NCBI RefSeq assembly: GCF_050313795.1
Contig: NZ_JBNPMC010000014.1
Span: 13,013 to 77,012 of the forward strand
DNA: 64,000 nt
Direction of reading: 5' to 3'
Source of the DNA: CAMBRQ01 sp945870325
GTDB taxonomy: Bacteria; Bacillota; Clostridia; Lachnospirales; Lachnospiraceae
A program made the translations under genes and the position numbers. The first letter of the stretch is position 1, and the number at the start of each line of letters is the position of its first letter. Below, piece by piece: positions 52,771 through 63,087 of this stretch. Below the pieces are notes generated by a model. That model saw nothing but the letters and a program-made list of their open reading frames with translations, had not been told where the DNA came from and ran no database searches.

Positions 52771-54438
52771 TTACACATGAAAACATCCGCCCCCGATAAA
52801 CTCTCGAAGCAGTGAGTTCGTCGGAACATTCTCACTTCCGATTCCCACAAAATAATCAAGGAATTTCAGAAGCCTTTTCGCTTCCAGATATTCCGGACAA
52901 TCTTTATCAATCCCAAATAGCAATGGCTCTACATAGATCTTCAAAACTGCAAGTTCATAGATCAATGCCGAGTTGAACATCACATCCGCTTCTTCCTGAT
53001 ATGGAAAGATGTTGCGCTCCTCTCCTCTTCTTACAGAAGGCCACATACGAATCGTCTTCTGCGCTGAAGCCCCTCTAGTACGGGCATCCCTGACAATCCT
53101 TCGAAGCAGCCGACCATCCGTTGTAGGTATCCTGTTATGCTCATCGATATTCAACTGTGTCAAAGCACTGATATAGATCTTGAATTTGTTCTCATCCGGC
53201 AGACTGAATGTGAGTTCCGGATTCAGGCAATGGATTCCTTCGATCACAAGCACATCATTCGGTCCCAGTTTCTTCGTCTGTATTCCATACTCTTTGTGAC
53301 CAGTCACAAAATTAAATGTTGGAATCACCACTTCTTCTCCCGCAAGCAGTTTCTGCAGATGACGGTTAAAAAGTTCTACATCAACAGCCCTTAAGCATTC
53401 ATAGTCATAAGCCCCTGTCTCATCCTTCGGCGTATCCTCTCTCTCAACGAAATAATTATCCACCGCGATCGGATGCGGCGTCAGACCATTGGCACGAAGC
53501 TGGACAGATAATCTATGAGAAAACGTCGTCTTTCCCGAAGAAGATGGTCCTGCGATCAAGATGAATTTTAGTTCCGGTCGTGCCGCGATCTGCGTGGCAA
53601 TCTCTGCAATCTTCTTCTCCTGCAATGCCTCCTGTACTAACACCACCTGATGAACATCACTTTTCGTAATCTTATCATTCAGAGCACCAACCGTCTCTAT
53701 TCCCTGCATATCGCCCCATCTGGTAGATTCCTGCAAAACATGAAATAATTTATTCTGCGGTAGAAACGGCGGCACAATCTTAGGTGCCGACTGTTCCGGC
53801 ATCTGTAGAACAAAGCCCTCATCATATAAATAGAGTTTGAAATATCCCAGATACCCGGCACTTGGAACCATATATCCATAATAGTAATCCTCGAACTCAT
53901 TCATACTATAAATATTTACCTTAGATACCCGGCGATACTTGAACAAACGCTCCTTATCATACATTCCATGCTGACCGAACAGTAAGGTCGCCTCATCCGT
54001 ATGAATTGTACGCTTGTTGATCGGCATATCCATCTCTACCATCTCATGCATCCTGGCTTCAACGCGCTCCAGGAATTCCTGCGTCAGAGCAATCTGGCCT
54101 TCAATCGTACAATAATATCCCTTACTGACAGAATAATGAATCCTTACTTTATCAATGGAATTATGATGCGCCACATCATAGACTGCCTTTACCATCATCA
54201 GGCTCATACTTCTCTTATACGTCTTATGACCGATCGTATCACCCGTTGTAATGAACCGGAGAATACAATCAGATTTTAACGTTTTAAAAAGTTCCTGAAG
54301 TCTCCCATTGACAACCACCAGGACAATATCATTCTCATACTGTTCCTGATAGTCTCCGGCAATCTTCCGATAAGGTGTTCCGGCCTCATACCTGCGGAGT
54401 TCTTCGCCAACCTGCACACGATACATTTCCTTATTCAT
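52771..54438 (-). CDS. Uridine kinase-like nucleoside kinase with TGS/ThrRS-like N-terminus
   Basis: This 555-residue protein has an N-terminal part resembling threonyl-tRNA synthetase editing and TGS regions (VNGRLQELFKTL, then TDEATLLFGQHGMYDKE near residue 175). The C-terminal half is a uridine kinase/phosphoribulokinase-type P-loop domain (AGPSSSGKTTFSHRL near residues 283-297; VLVIEGIHCLNPELT near residue 389). Such fusions are common in Clostridia and Thermotogae; the substrate is untested. The ATG at 54438 fits the family better than one 7 codons upstream. Confidence 0.88.
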   Translation of the reverse strand: MNKEMYRVQVGEELRRYEAGTPYRKIAGDYQEQYENDIVLVVVNGRLQELFKTLKSDCILRFITTGDTIGHKTYKRSMSLMMVKAVYDVAHHNSIDKVRIHYSVSKGYYCTIEGQIALTQEFLERVEARMHEMVEMDMPINKRTIHTDEATLLFGQHGMYDKERLFKYRRVSKVNIYSMNEFEDYYYGYMVPSAGYLGYFKLYLYDEGFVLQMPEQSAPKIVPPFLPQNKLFHVLQESTRWGDMQGIETVGALNDKITKSDVHQVVLVQEALQEKKIAEIATQIAARPELKFILIAGPSSSGKTTFSHRLSVQLRANGLTPHPIAVDNYFVEREDTPKDETGAYDYECLRAVDVELFNRHLQKLLAGEEVVIPTFNFVTGHKEYGIQTKKLGPNDVLVIEGIHCLNPELTFSLPDENKFKIYISALTQLNIDEHNRIPTTDGRLLRRIVRDARTRGASAQKTIRMWPSVRRGEERNIFPYQEEADVMFNSALIYELAVLKIYVEPLLFGIDKDCPEYLEAKRLLKFLDYFVGIGSENVPTNSLLREFIGGGCFHV

Positions 54439-54496
54439 ATACTCGCCTCTTTCTCGCATCCGCCCTTCTTACTTTCCTGTTCTCCTCATCCCACGA

Positions 54497-55300
54497 TTAT
54501 ATCATAACGAATGGATGATGAATCGTTTCCGCAACTACTTCTATCTCTTTCGTGTTCTTTTCCAGATACGCTTTCATATCTTCTATAAATATATGTTCAA
54601 TTCCGTAATGTCCTGCATCAATGATCGCCATTCCCTGTGCAACCGAATCGATCCCCTCATGATGACCGATATCACCGGTAATCAGTACATCTGCTCCCTT
54701 CGCAAGCGACACCGGAATCACACTCTTCCCTGATCCGGGACAGATAGCAATCCTCTTCACCTGACTACTCGAATTGCCGAATAGTCTCACCGAACTTAGT
54801 TGAAATGCATTCTTCACCCTTTCACAGCATTCCTTTAACGTAACTTCAGACTCCAGTTCTACAATTCTCCCAATCCCTTCTATCCGCTTGTTACCGCATT
54901 CATCCGGGTACTCTTCCACACAAGTAACCTCCAAAACCTCGGACTTCTCAATTCCCAGTTTCTTCACTGACAGTTCCGCCATTCCCATTACATCATAATT
55001 CGTGTGCATAGCATAATAAGATATGTCATTTTGAATCAATCTTAGAACTCGATTCCCAATAAAATCCTGGTTATTGATCCTCTTCATTCCGCTAAATATC
55101 AGCGGATGATGTGTAACCAGCATATCTGCCTTCCGTAAGACCGCATCATCGATGACCTCATCCGTCGCATCCAATGCAATGTAGATCCGACGGACTTCTT
55201 TATCATCCCTTCCTGCCAGAAGCCCTACATTATCCCAATCCATTGCATACTGTCTTGGATATGCAGTCTCAATCACATTTATCACATCTTTACACAGCAT
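54497..55300 (-). CDS. Nif3-like dinuclear metal center protein
   Basis: This 267-residue member of the Nif3/YqfO family carries metal ligands in THHPLIFSGMKRI (near residue 64), YAMHTNYDV near residue 96, and GHYGIEHIFIEDM near residue 230. The family forms toroidal hexamers with a di-metal site; its exact reaction is uncertain (a GTP cyclohydrolase I type 2-like activity has been proposed). It follows trmK by 24 nt, the usual rpoD-trmK-nif3 order. Confidence 0.93.
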   Translation of the reverse strand: MLCKDVINVIETAYPRQYAMDWDNVGLLAGRDDKEVRRIYIALDATDEVIDDAVLRKADMLVTHHPLIFSGMKRINNQDFIGNRVLRLIQNDISYYAMHTNYDVMGMAELSVKKLGIEKSEVLEVTCVEEYPDECGNKRIEGIGRIVELESEVTLKECCERVKNAFQLSSVRLFGNSSSQVKRIAICPGSGKSVIPVSLAKGADVLITGDIGHHEGIDSVAQGMAIIDAGHYGIEHIFIEDMKAYLEKNTKEIEVVAETIHHPFVMI

Positions 55301-55324
55301 ATGTATCTTCCTTCTTTCCTATTC

Positions 55325-56020
55325 TTATGCAAAATATTCCAGCGCTTCGCTAATCAGAATAATCTCTCTTCGAATCTCCTCTTTACGCTGCGCTGCACTC
55401 TCGCTGTTCATCCGCTTATCAAGCTGCCGGAAGATACTCTCCTTGATCGCCATCTCCCGCTGAAGGTACTTCTTAAGCACAGGATGCTGGTTCCTAAGCA
55501 GACATCTTCCATAGAGATATTCACATTCGGTATACGTCTCTGGCACCCCGTGGACAACCTTCATCATAGGGTAGAATTTCCCATCTTCTTCTACCATATC
55601 CTCCTTTATGATCTTAAGAGAATGACTTGCAAGATATTCCCGCACCTTGCGTATCTCCGACTGTGGCTGCAGGATACAGACATCCAAGCACTCTACTACC
55701 TTTTTCCCCTCTTCTAATATCTTGATCACCAGTCCGCCTCCCATGCCGGCAGCAATCATAGTATCTACTTCCCCTGGTGCCACCGCCTGCAGACCGTCAG
55801 ACAGCCTCGTCTCAATCTTTCCCTTCAGGCCATGCCCTATCACATGCATTCTGGCACGCTCCAGTGGTCCCCGGTTAATATCCATTGCGATCACCTTCGA
55901 TGCAATCTGATGCTCCATCAGATAGATAGGAATATATCCGTGATCAGTCCCAATATCTGCAACAGAGGCGCCCTCTGTCACAAGACTTGCAACTGCATAA
56001 AGTCTCTTTGATAGTTCCAT
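55325..56020 (-). CDS. trmK: tRNA (adenine(22)-N1)-methyltransferase
   Basis: TrmK methylates A22 in the D-loop of tRNA using SAM. The 231-residue protein has the SAM-binding ASVADIGTDHGYIPI (near residue 18), VIAMDINRGPLERAR near residue 38, and TMIAAGMGGGLVIKIL near residue 85. It lies between rpoD (13 nt) and the Nif3-like gene. Confidence 0.95.
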   Translation of the reverse strand: MELSKRLYAVASLVTEGASVADIGTDHGYIPIYLMEHQIASKVIAMDINRGPLERARMHVIGHGLKGKIETRLSDGLQAVAPGEVDTMIAAGMGGGLVIKILEEGKKVVECLDVCILQPQSEIRKVREYLASHSLKIIKEDMVEEDGKFYPMMKVVHGVPETYTECEYLYGRCLLRNQHPVLKKYLQREMAIKESIFRQLDKRMNSESAAQRKEEIRREIILISEALEYFA

Positions 56021-56033
56021 AGGCGCCTCTCTC

Positions 56034-57146
56034 TTAATCCAAATAATCTCTTAATTTTCTGCTGCGGCTTGGGTGGCGGAGCTTCCGAAGCGCTTTCGCC
56101 TCAATCTGACGGATACGCTCACGGGTAACATCGAATTCCTTACCTACTTCTTCCAGTGTACGGGCACGTCCATCATTCATTCCAAACCTTAATCGTAATA
56201 CCTTCTGCTCTCTCTCTGTCAAAGTATCAAGCACTTCGTCCAACTGCTCTTTTAACAGTGTCTGTGCTGCTGCCTCTGCCGGCACCGGTACATTGTCATC
56301 CTGAATAAAATCACCCAGATGGCTGTCTTCTTCTTCACCGATTGGGGTCTCCAAAGATACCGGCTCCTGAGAGATCTTAAGAATCTCTCGAACTCTCTCT
56401 ACAGGCATGTCCAGTTCCTCTGCAATCTCTTCCGGCGTGGGTTCACGTCCCAACTCCTGCAATAACTGTCTGGACACACGAATCAGTTTGTTAATTGTCT
56501 CTACCATATGCACCGGAATACGGATCGTTCTCGCCTGATCTGCAATTGCTCTGGTAATCGCCTGGCGGATCCACCATGTCGCATAGGTACTGAACTTGAA
56601 CCCCTTGCGGTAATCGAACTTCTCAACCGCCTTGATCAGACCTAAGTTACCTTCCTGGATCAGATCCAAGAACAGCATTCCACGTCCTACGTAGCGTTTT
56701 GCGATGCTGACAACCAGCCTGAGATTCGCTTCTGCCAGGCGCTTCTTGGCATCCTCATCACCATCTGCCATTCTTTGCGCCAGTTCCACTTCTTCATCTG
56801 CCGTAAGAAGCGGTACCTTTCCAATCTCCTTCAGATACATACGCACCGGATCTTCAATGCTAATTCCATCCGGTACAGACAGGTCAATCTTCTCAACATC
56901 CACATCATCTTCTTCAGAGATCATAAGATCAACATCAATATCATCATCGTCATCGCTGCTGATACGCAGTACATCAATATTATGGGCTTCCAGATACTCG
57001 AATACCTTCTCCATCTGATCTGAATCCAGTTCCATATCAGAAAAGAAATCATTAATCTCCTGAACTTCCAGAATACTCTTCTTCTTCTTTCCCAAAGCCA
57101 ACAGTTCTTTTAATTTCTCTTCGAATTTCACTATATTTTCGTCCAT
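56034..57146 (-). CDS. rpoD: Primary RNA polymerase sigma factor (SigA/RpoD)
   Basis: The 370-residue housekeeping sigma factor has a short acidic N-terminal region (DDDDDIDVDL). Region 1.2 follows (DPVRMYLKEIGKVPLL, near residue 97), then regions 2.3-2.4 (FKFSTYATWWIRQAITRAIA), region 3 and region 4.2 (VTRERIRQIEAKALRKLRHPSR near the C-terminus). It follows dnaG by 39 nt, the conserved dnaG-rpoD macromolecular synthesis order. Confidence 0.97.
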   Translation of the reverse strand: MDENIVKFEEKLKELLALGKKKKSILEVQEINDFFSDMELDSDQMEKVFEYLEAHNIDVLRISSDDDDDIDVDLMISEEDDVDVEKIDLSVPDGISIEDPVRMYLKEIGKVPLLTADEEVELAQRMADGDEDAKKRLAEANLRLVVSIAKRYVGRGMLFLDLIQEGNLGLIKAVEKFDYRKGFKFSTYATWWIRQAITRAIADQARTIRIPVHMVETINKLIRVSRQLLQELGREPTPEEIAEELDMPVERVREILKISQEPVSLETPIGEEEDSHLGDFIQDDNVPVPAEAAAQTLLKEQLDEVLDTLTEREQKVLRLRFGMNDGRARTLEEVGKEFDVTRERIRQIEAKALRKLRHPSRSRKLRDYLD

Positions 57147-57185
57147 GTAGTGTCCATCCTCTCATTGCTTGTTTATATTTTATCC

Positions 57186-58961
57186 TTAATTAATGGAAAT
57201 ATGCAGTTTTTGGAGGTCCTGCAATTCCCTTTTTGCGTCCATTAACCGCTGTAAGCCCCGCATATCAGTGGGATCAAGTCTCTTCGTTGCCTCTTCTATA
57301 CTGTGATTCTTCACACGGATAATGGTCTCTTTCAGTGCCTTCTCCTGTTCCTTGACTGTCGTTAATTCCTTAATCTTCGTATGAAACAGGCTGGCTACTT
57401 CCCGATGCTCTTCTTCATCTGTAAAATGATTCATAATCTTCGCCGGATTCACATCCTGCGATTCATACTGTTCATAGAGAAGTTCTGCAACCGTCTTATA
57501 TAAATCCCCGGAAAAATCTGCCGGAGTTATATACTGACTAATCTGCCGGAATATGGCTTCGTCCTCGATCAACCAGGTCAGTAATATCTTCTGAGACTTT
57601 GTATTACCATCTTCCTTGCTCTTTTCACGGTTCAGCGTAGACTTTGGTCTCTCCACTGGCTTGGCAAGCCCGGTCTGAACCGCCATCTTGCTTACCAGTT
57701 TCCTCAGATTCTCGAAACCTACATGGTACGCTGCTGCTACCGCTTCTATGTAATTATTGCGTTCAATCTCTTCATCGAATTCCGTAAGCCTCTTGGCAAC
57801 TTCCTTCATAAAGTCCGTCTTGCCTTCCGGAGACGTCATATCATAGTTACGCTCCAGAACTTCCAGACTGAACATGAAGCCATTCCTTGCCTTATGGATT
57901 CTCTCCTCGAATTTCTCCGCACCCAGATTCTTGATGAATTCATCCGGATCTTTGTAAGGCTCCATCCGAATGATCTTCGCTGTAATGCCAACATCACGAA
58001 GAATCGGTACTGCACGAAGCGCTGCCTTTGTTCCGGCCTCATCACTATCATAGGTAAGATATACCTCCTGCACATACCGCTTAATCAGCGAGGCATGTCC
58101 CGGTGTTAATGCCGTTCCAAGGGATGCCACCGCATTAGTGAAGCCCGCCTGGTGAAGCGAGATGACATCCATATAACCTTCGCATAACAGGAAATAAGGC
58201 TTCTTCGAACTGCGCGCCCGGTTAAGCCCATAGAGATTACGACTCTTATCGAAGATCATCGTCTCCGGGGAATTCAGATACTTCGGCTTCGCATCTCCCA
58301 TAACTCGTCCGCCGAATCCGATCACCCGGTTGTTCACATCCATGATCGGAAACATGACTCGATTCCAGAACTTATCATAAGCCCCCTGCCGCTCATCCAT
58401 ACTAATGAGTCCCGCCTTGGCAATCATATCCGTCTGGTAGCCCTTGGATCTCAGGTACTTATACAAATCATCGCTGTATTTGTTCGAGTATCCTAACCCA
58501 AAAGCCTTAATCGTATCATCGCTTAATTCTCTGTTCTTCAGATAGGAAAGTGCCTGAGTTCCCTGGCTGTTCTTCAACTGGACGTAGTAATACTGTGCCG
58601 CCAGTTTATTAATCTCAAGCAGAACCGCCTTGGCATCCGCTCGCTCCCTGGCTTCCTTGGAATACTCCTGCTCCGGAAGATCCACGCCCGCACGGTCTGC
58701 CAGGAACTTAAGCGCCTCCACAAACGAATAGTTCTCATACTCCATCAGGAACGTGAATACATTCCCACCGGCTCCGCATCCAAAACAATAATACATCTGC
58801 TTCTGCCTGCTTACCGAAAAAGAAGGCGATTTCTCGTTATGGAACGGACACAGTCCGAAATACGAACTTCCCTTCTTCTGTAATCTCACATAGCCGGATA
58901 TTACATCCACAATATCATTTTTTGATCTTACTTCTTCAATTACTTCATCGGAATAATACAT
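57186..58961 (-). CDS. dnaG: DNA primase
   Basis: DnaG makes RNA primers for replication. The 591-residue protein has the CHC2 zinc finger (CPFHNEKSPSFSV with YYCFGCGAGG, near residues 38-66), the TOPRIM core (LLCEGYMDVISLHQAG near residue 255 and LTYDSDEAGTKAAL near residue 304), and a C-terminal DnaB-interacting region. It is followed by rpoD. Confidence 0.97.
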   Translation of the reverse strand: MYYSDEVIEEVRSKNDIVDVISGYVRLQKKGSSYFGLCPFHNEKSPSFSVSRQKQMYYCFGCGAGGNVFTFLMEYENYSFVEALKFLADRAGVDLPEQEYSKEARERADAKAVLLEINKLAAQYYYVQLKNSQGTQALSYLKNRELSDDTIKAFGLGYSNKYSDDLYKYLRSKGYQTDMIAKAGLISMDERQGAYDKFWNRVMFPIMDVNNRVIGFGGRVMGDAKPKYLNSPETMIFDKSRNLYGLNRARSSKKPYFLLCEGYMDVISLHQAGFTNAVASLGTALTPGHASLIKRYVQEVYLTYDSDEAGTKAALRAVPILRDVGITAKIIRMEPYKDPDEFIKNLGAEKFEERIHKARNGFMFSLEVLERNYDMTSPEGKTDFMKEVAKRLTEFDEEIERNNYIEAVAAAYHVGFENLRKLVSKMAVQTGLAKPVERPKSTLNREKSKEDGNTKSQKILLTWLIEDEAIFRQISQYITPADFSGDLYKTVAELLYEQYESQDVNPAKIMNHFTDEEEHREVASLFHTKIKELTTVKEQEKALKETIIRVKNHSIEEATKRLDPTDMRGLQRLMDAKRELQDLQKLHISIN

Positions 58962-59008
58962 AATTTACACCCTCATATATAATATTCGACAAAAGTATTC
59001 GATTTCCT

Positions 59009-60016
59009 TTAAATTTTCCAAGATTCTGGAATAAAAAATTCTTCAAACTTTTTCACCGCATAAGTATCCGTCATTCCCGCTATGTAATCGCAGACCAGTT
59101 GTGCCTCATCCGCCTCATTCTTATCCAGCATATCAAGGAACTGTTCCGGCAGCAATTCCAGATGACGGATGTAGAACTCGTACAGATTCGTCACCATATT
59201 GATCGCTTTCTCTTCTTCCCCCTTCGCGACAGGGTTCTTATACACATGCTCGAACATGAATCTTCGAAGCCCCATAGTCGCCTCCTGAACTTCCTCCGAC
59301 ATACGAATCTCCGGCTGATCCATACTGTTAATGATTACATTATGAATCATGGTATCCAGACGAATTCTCGTACTATTTCCGAGAACCTTACGGAATTCTG
59401 GCGGAATATCTTCTTCTCTTAATATATTTCCCCGAATCGCATCATCAATGTCGTGATTAATATAGGCAATCTTATCCGACAGCCGCACAATCTGTCCTTC
59501 CAGCGTATGAGGCGTACTGCTGGACTTGTGATTCCGGATGCCATCACGTACTTCCCATGTAAGATTCAAGCCTTTTCCATGCCGTTCCAGACGCTCTACG
59601 ACACGCACGCTCTGCTCATTATGCTTGAATCCAAGCGGACACACCTGATTCAGAGCCCGCTCTCCTGCATGCCCGAAAGGCGTATGCCCCAGATCATGTC
59701 CCAGAGCAATCGCTTCAACCAGATCTTCATTCAGCCGCAGAGCCTTCGCTATCGTCCTGGCATTCTGCGATACTTCCAATGTGTGAGTAAGCCTGGTCCG
59801 GTAGTGATCTCCCTTAGGCAGAAGGAACACCTGCGTCTTCTGCTTCAGACGGCGAAACGACTTGCAATGGAGAATGCGGTCTCGGTCCCGCTGAAAGACC
59901 GGACGGATATCGCATTCTTCTTCCGGTCGCTCTCTGCCTTTTGAATCTTTGCTTCTCGCTGCATATGGACTTAGATATTCCAGTTCACGAAGTTCTAACT
60001 GTTCTCTGATCGTCAT
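59009..60016 (-). CDS. dgt: dGTP triphosphohydrolase (HD domain)
   Basis: This 335-residue protein matches deoxyguanosine triphosphate triphosphohydrolase-like proteins. It has FRRLKQKTQVFL (near residue 55), THTLEVSQNARTIA (His, near residue 77) and ALGHDLGHTPFGHAGE with the HD pair (near residue 105). It overlaps the end of pap by 4 nt (ATGA) and precedes dnaG by 47 nt. The link to DNA replication genes fits a dNTP-pool role, though the substrate range is inferred. Confidence 0.92.
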   Translation of the reverse strand: MTIREQLELRELEYLSPYAARSKDSKGRERPEEECDIRPVFQRDRDRILHCKSFRRLKQKTQVFLLPKGDHYRTRLTHTLEVSQNARTIAKALRLNEDLVEAIALGHDLGHTPFGHAGERALNQVCPLGFKHNEQSVRVVERLERHGKGLNLTWEVRDGIRNHKSSSTPHTLEGQIVRLSDKIAYINHDIDDAIRGNILREEDIPPEFRKVLGNSTRIRLDTMIHNVIINSMDQPEIRMSEEVQEATMGLRRFMFEHVYKNPVAKGEEEKAINMVTNLYEFYIRHLELLPEQFLDMLDKNEADEAQLVCDYIAGMTDTYAVKKFEEFFIPESWKI

Positions 60017-61560
60017 ACTGCACCCTCTTCTTCCAAACGTTTTTCAATCGCATTCACTACCGTCTCCAGCACCTTCACTCTCGCATAGTATTTGCAATTG
60101 CCTTCCACCACGATCCACGGAGCGTTCGGCGTAGAAGTACGAATCAGCATCTCATTTACCGCATCCTCATACTGATCCCATTTTTCTCTGTTACGCCAGT
60201 CTTCATCCGTAATCTTCCACTGTTTCTCCGGATTCACCTGCCTTGCGGTAAAACGTCTCTCCTGCTCATCCTTATCAATCTGCATCCAGAACTTCAGTAC
60301 AATCGCGCCTGCATTCGTCAGATCCCGCTCCATTGCATTGATCTCTTTATAAGCTCTCTTCCATTCCTGCTTCGTACAGAACCCTTCGATTCGTTCTACC
60401 ATAACCCTTCCATACCAGGTCCGATCGAAGATGGTCACATGCCCCGCTTTCGGCATATCCGTCCAGAAACGCCACAGATAGTGATGCGCTTTCTCGATAT
60501 CATTCGGGGATGCAGTTGGATGTACCACATAACCTCTTGGATCCATCTTTTCTGTCAAACGCTTAATGGCACCTCCTTTGCCTCCTGCATCCCATCCTTC
60601 GAAGCCAAGTACCACCGGAATTCTTCTGCGGTATAATTCCCCATGAAGTTTCTCCATTTTCTTCTGCAGATTGTCCAGACGCTCCTTATATTCTTCTTTA
60701 GAATAGGTCAGACTTAAATCCGCCTTCGCCAGAATAGATTCCTTCAATTTCTTATCTTGTTTCTTATCCAGATTCTCTTCCTGCACAGATGCCCCTGCTT
60801 CTGCCTGTCCCTCTTCCCGCTTCGCCTGGCTCAGTGCCTGCTTTCTTTTCTTCTCCTCTACCTGATGCTTCAGCGCATCGATCACAACCGTATAGATCTT
60901 AACCGTTGCAAATCTGCGGTCAACTGCCTCTACAACATGCCATGGCGCGTATTCCGTGTCTGTCCGCGTCAGCATCTCTTCGTTCATCGCCTGATACTTA
61001 TCAAATTCTTTATTCCGCTTCAAATCTCCTTTGCTTACACGCCACTGCGTCTCCTTGGAAGCCAGCAACTTATCGAAACGCTTCTTCTGCTCTTTTTTAT
61101 CAATCGCAAGGAATATCTTAATAATCGCCATACCATCTTCCGTCAGTTGCTCTTCAAAAGAACAAATAGATTCATAACAGGAAGACAATTCCTTTTTCTT
61201 TGTCTTCTTGTCGAATCTGTCAATCAGAACCTTGCGATACCAACTGCTGTCATAAATTGCAATGCGTCCTTTGGCAGGCATCTTCACCCAGAACCTCCAC
61301 AAGAATGGGTGCATTCTCTCTTCTTCCGTCTCATTCTTAACAGCATGTACCTCGAATCCTCTCGGATCAAGCGCTTTAATCAACTCGCTGATCTGTACTC
61401 CTTTGCCTGATGCTCCATATCCTTCAAATGCAATCATAACAGGAATGCCAAGTTCTCTGCATTCTCTCTGAAGTTTACCTAACTGTGGTTCTAATTCCAT
61501 CATTTTTTCCTTATACTCTGTCTTGCTTAATGATTTGGTTAAATCCAGTTTTTCTAACAT
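60013..61560 (-). CDS. pap: Polyphosphate:AMP phosphotransferase (two PPK2 domains)
   Basis: This enzyme phosphorylates AMP to ADP with polyphosphate. The 515-residue protein is a tandem of two PPK2 domains. Walker A motifs are AFEGYGASGKGVQI (near residue 43) and GFEGWDAGGKGGAI (near residue 317); each is followed by DPRG, lid sequences and W-R-N-T-type motifs. A basic linker (residues about 230-275) separates them. In double-domain members one half is usually the active one; which half cannot be told here. It heads the dgt-dnaG-rpoD run. Confidence 0.93.
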   Translation of the reverse strand: MLEKLDLTKSLSKTEYKEKMMELEPQLGKLQRECRELGIPVMIAFEGYGASGKGVQISELIKALDPRGFEVHAVKNETEEERMHPFLWRFWVKMPAKGRIAIYDSSWYRKVLIDRFDKKTKKKELSSCYESICSFEEQLTEDGMAIIKIFLAIDKKEQKKRFDKLLASKETQWRVSKGDLKRNKEFDKYQAMNEEMLTRTDTEYAPWHVVEAVDRRFATVKIYTVVIDALKHQVEEKKRKQALSQAKREEGQAEAGASVQEENLDKKQDKKLKESILAKADLSLTYSKEEYKERLDNLQKKMEKLHGELYRRRIPVVLGFEGWDAGGKGGAIKRLTEKMDPRGYVVHPTASPNDIEKAHHYLWRFWTDMPKAGHVTIFDRTWYGRVMVERIEGFCTKQEWKRAYKEINAMERDLTNAGAIVLKFWMQIDKDEQERRFTARQVNPEKQWKITDEDWRNREKWDQYEDAVNEMLIRTSTPNAPWIVVEGNCKYYARVKVLETVVNAIEKRLEEEGAV

Positions 61561-61728
61561 AATTTTTTCCTCCCTTATTCAGGCAAAAGCAGCCTTAGTT
61601 ACTGTTTTTTCTGATTCTTATGTCTATTATACACCATATATGCGACATATATCGAATAATTTATGAAAATATAGATGATGTTTTCAATTAGGGATGATAT
61701 AATCTCGTATGAAGGGGGTGATTATGTT

Positions 61729-63087
61729 ATGAAACATACGAAAGTGAAGGAAAATCAGATTATCGAGGGAGTAATCTGGAGACAGGTATTGATCTTTTTC
61801 TTTCCTATTGTAGTAGGAACCATCTTCCAGCAGTTCTACAATACTGTAGACGCAATTATCGTGGGAAGGTTCGTAGGAAAGGAAGCTCTTGCCAGTGTTG
61901 GGGGCTCCGCTGCCGTATTATCTTATCAGATTATCGCCTTTTTTACCGGGCTTTCATCAGGAGCAACCGTTATCATCTCTCAATGCTATGGAGCCGGGGA
62001 CTCCAAGCGGCTACATAAGGGACTTCATACAGCATTTGCATTTTCTATTATTATCAGTCTGGCAATTGCAGTGATTGGCTGGCTCACAACTCCGTGGCTT
62101 CTAGCTGTGACAAAGACACCGTCAGACATTATGGCAGATTCCATTGTCTATCTGCGAATCTATTTCCTTGGAATTCTGTCCACACTGCTTTATAATATCG
62201 GATCCAGTATCATGCGGGCAATCGGAGATTCCAGAAGACCTCTGTATTATCTGATGGTCTGTAGTATTCTGAATATTACTCTGGATCTTCTCTTTGTCAT
62301 TGTGTTCAAAATGGGAATCGCAGGCGCTGCTATCGCAACCGTGATTGCACAGACAGCAAGTGCAATCCTGGTAATTCGTGCATTGATGGTTTCTTATGAT
62401 ATGATGAAACTAGAATTAAGATCTATCCGCCTGGACCGTCAGATGTTAAAAGCAGAACTTCGAATTGGAGTTCCCGCAGGGCTTCAAGCCTGCATGTATG
62501 GGATTACCAATATCATCATCCAAACGGTTATCAACGGATTCGGAACAGATACCGCCGCCGCATGGGCAGCATTCAGTAAGATGGACCTGATATTCTGGGC
62601 AGTCAGCGGTGCATTCGGAATTACGATTACCACATTCGCCGGACAGAATCTGGGTGCCGGCAGAATGGATCGTGTATACAAAAGCGTCCGGACAACCCTG
62701 GGGATGTCTTTGGTGCTTTCAGGGTCTTTGCTGGTTCTTCTGATGGTATTCGCAGATCCACTGTTTCACCTTTTTACCACTGACGCTGGGGTGATTGAGA
62801 TTGGCGTCTATATGCTGCATTATCTGACACCAAGTTATGCAATCTATATATTCGTGGAGATTCTGACCGGTGCACTTCGGGGACTAGGGGATGTGCTTGT
62901 ACCGACTGGGATTACCCTTGGAGGGATCTGTTTGGTGCGACTTCCCTGGATATTGATCGTGACACCTATGCGACATGATATTGGAACATTGATGGTTAGT
63001 TATCCGTTGGCTTGGGGGACTACGTTATTGTTCCTGGCACCTTATTACTTTTATCGGAAGTGGAAGGTGCGCAAGAGGGGAATTTAG
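61729..63087 (+). CDS. MATE family efflux transporter
   Basis: This 452-residue polytopic protein is a MATE exporter. It starts MKHTKVKENQIIEGVIWRQ, with FQQFYNTVDAIIVGRFVGKEA near residue 37 and a second-half repeat near GITNIIIQTVINGFG. I prefer 61729 over an upstream ATG because the family starts just before the first helix; GGGGG lies 10 nt upstream. Its last codons (from 63075) are shared with repeat D, so the stop codon lies inside the repeat. Substrate unknown. Confidence 0.93.
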   Translation: MKHTKVKENQIIEGVIWRQVLIFFFPIVVGTIFQQFYNTVDAIIVGRFVGKEALASVGGSAAVLSYQIIAFFTGLSSGATVIISQCYGAGDSKRLHKGLHTAFAFSIIISLAIAVIGWLTTPWLLAVTKTPSDIMADSIVYLRIYFLGILSTLLYNIGSSIMRAIGDSRRPLYYLMVCSILNITLDLLFVIVFKMGIAGAAIATVIAQTASAILVIRALMVSYDMMKLELRSIRLDRQMLKAELRIGVPAGLQACMYGITNIIIQTVINGFGTDTAAAWAAFSKMDLIFWAVSGAFGITITTFAGQNLGAGRMDRVYKSVRTTLGMSLVLSGSLLVLLMVFADPLFHLFTTDAGVIEIGVYMLHYLTPSYAIYIFVEILTGALRGLGDVLVPTGITLGGICLVRLPWILIVTPMRHDIGTLMVSYPLAWGTTLLFLAPYYFYRKWKVRKRGI

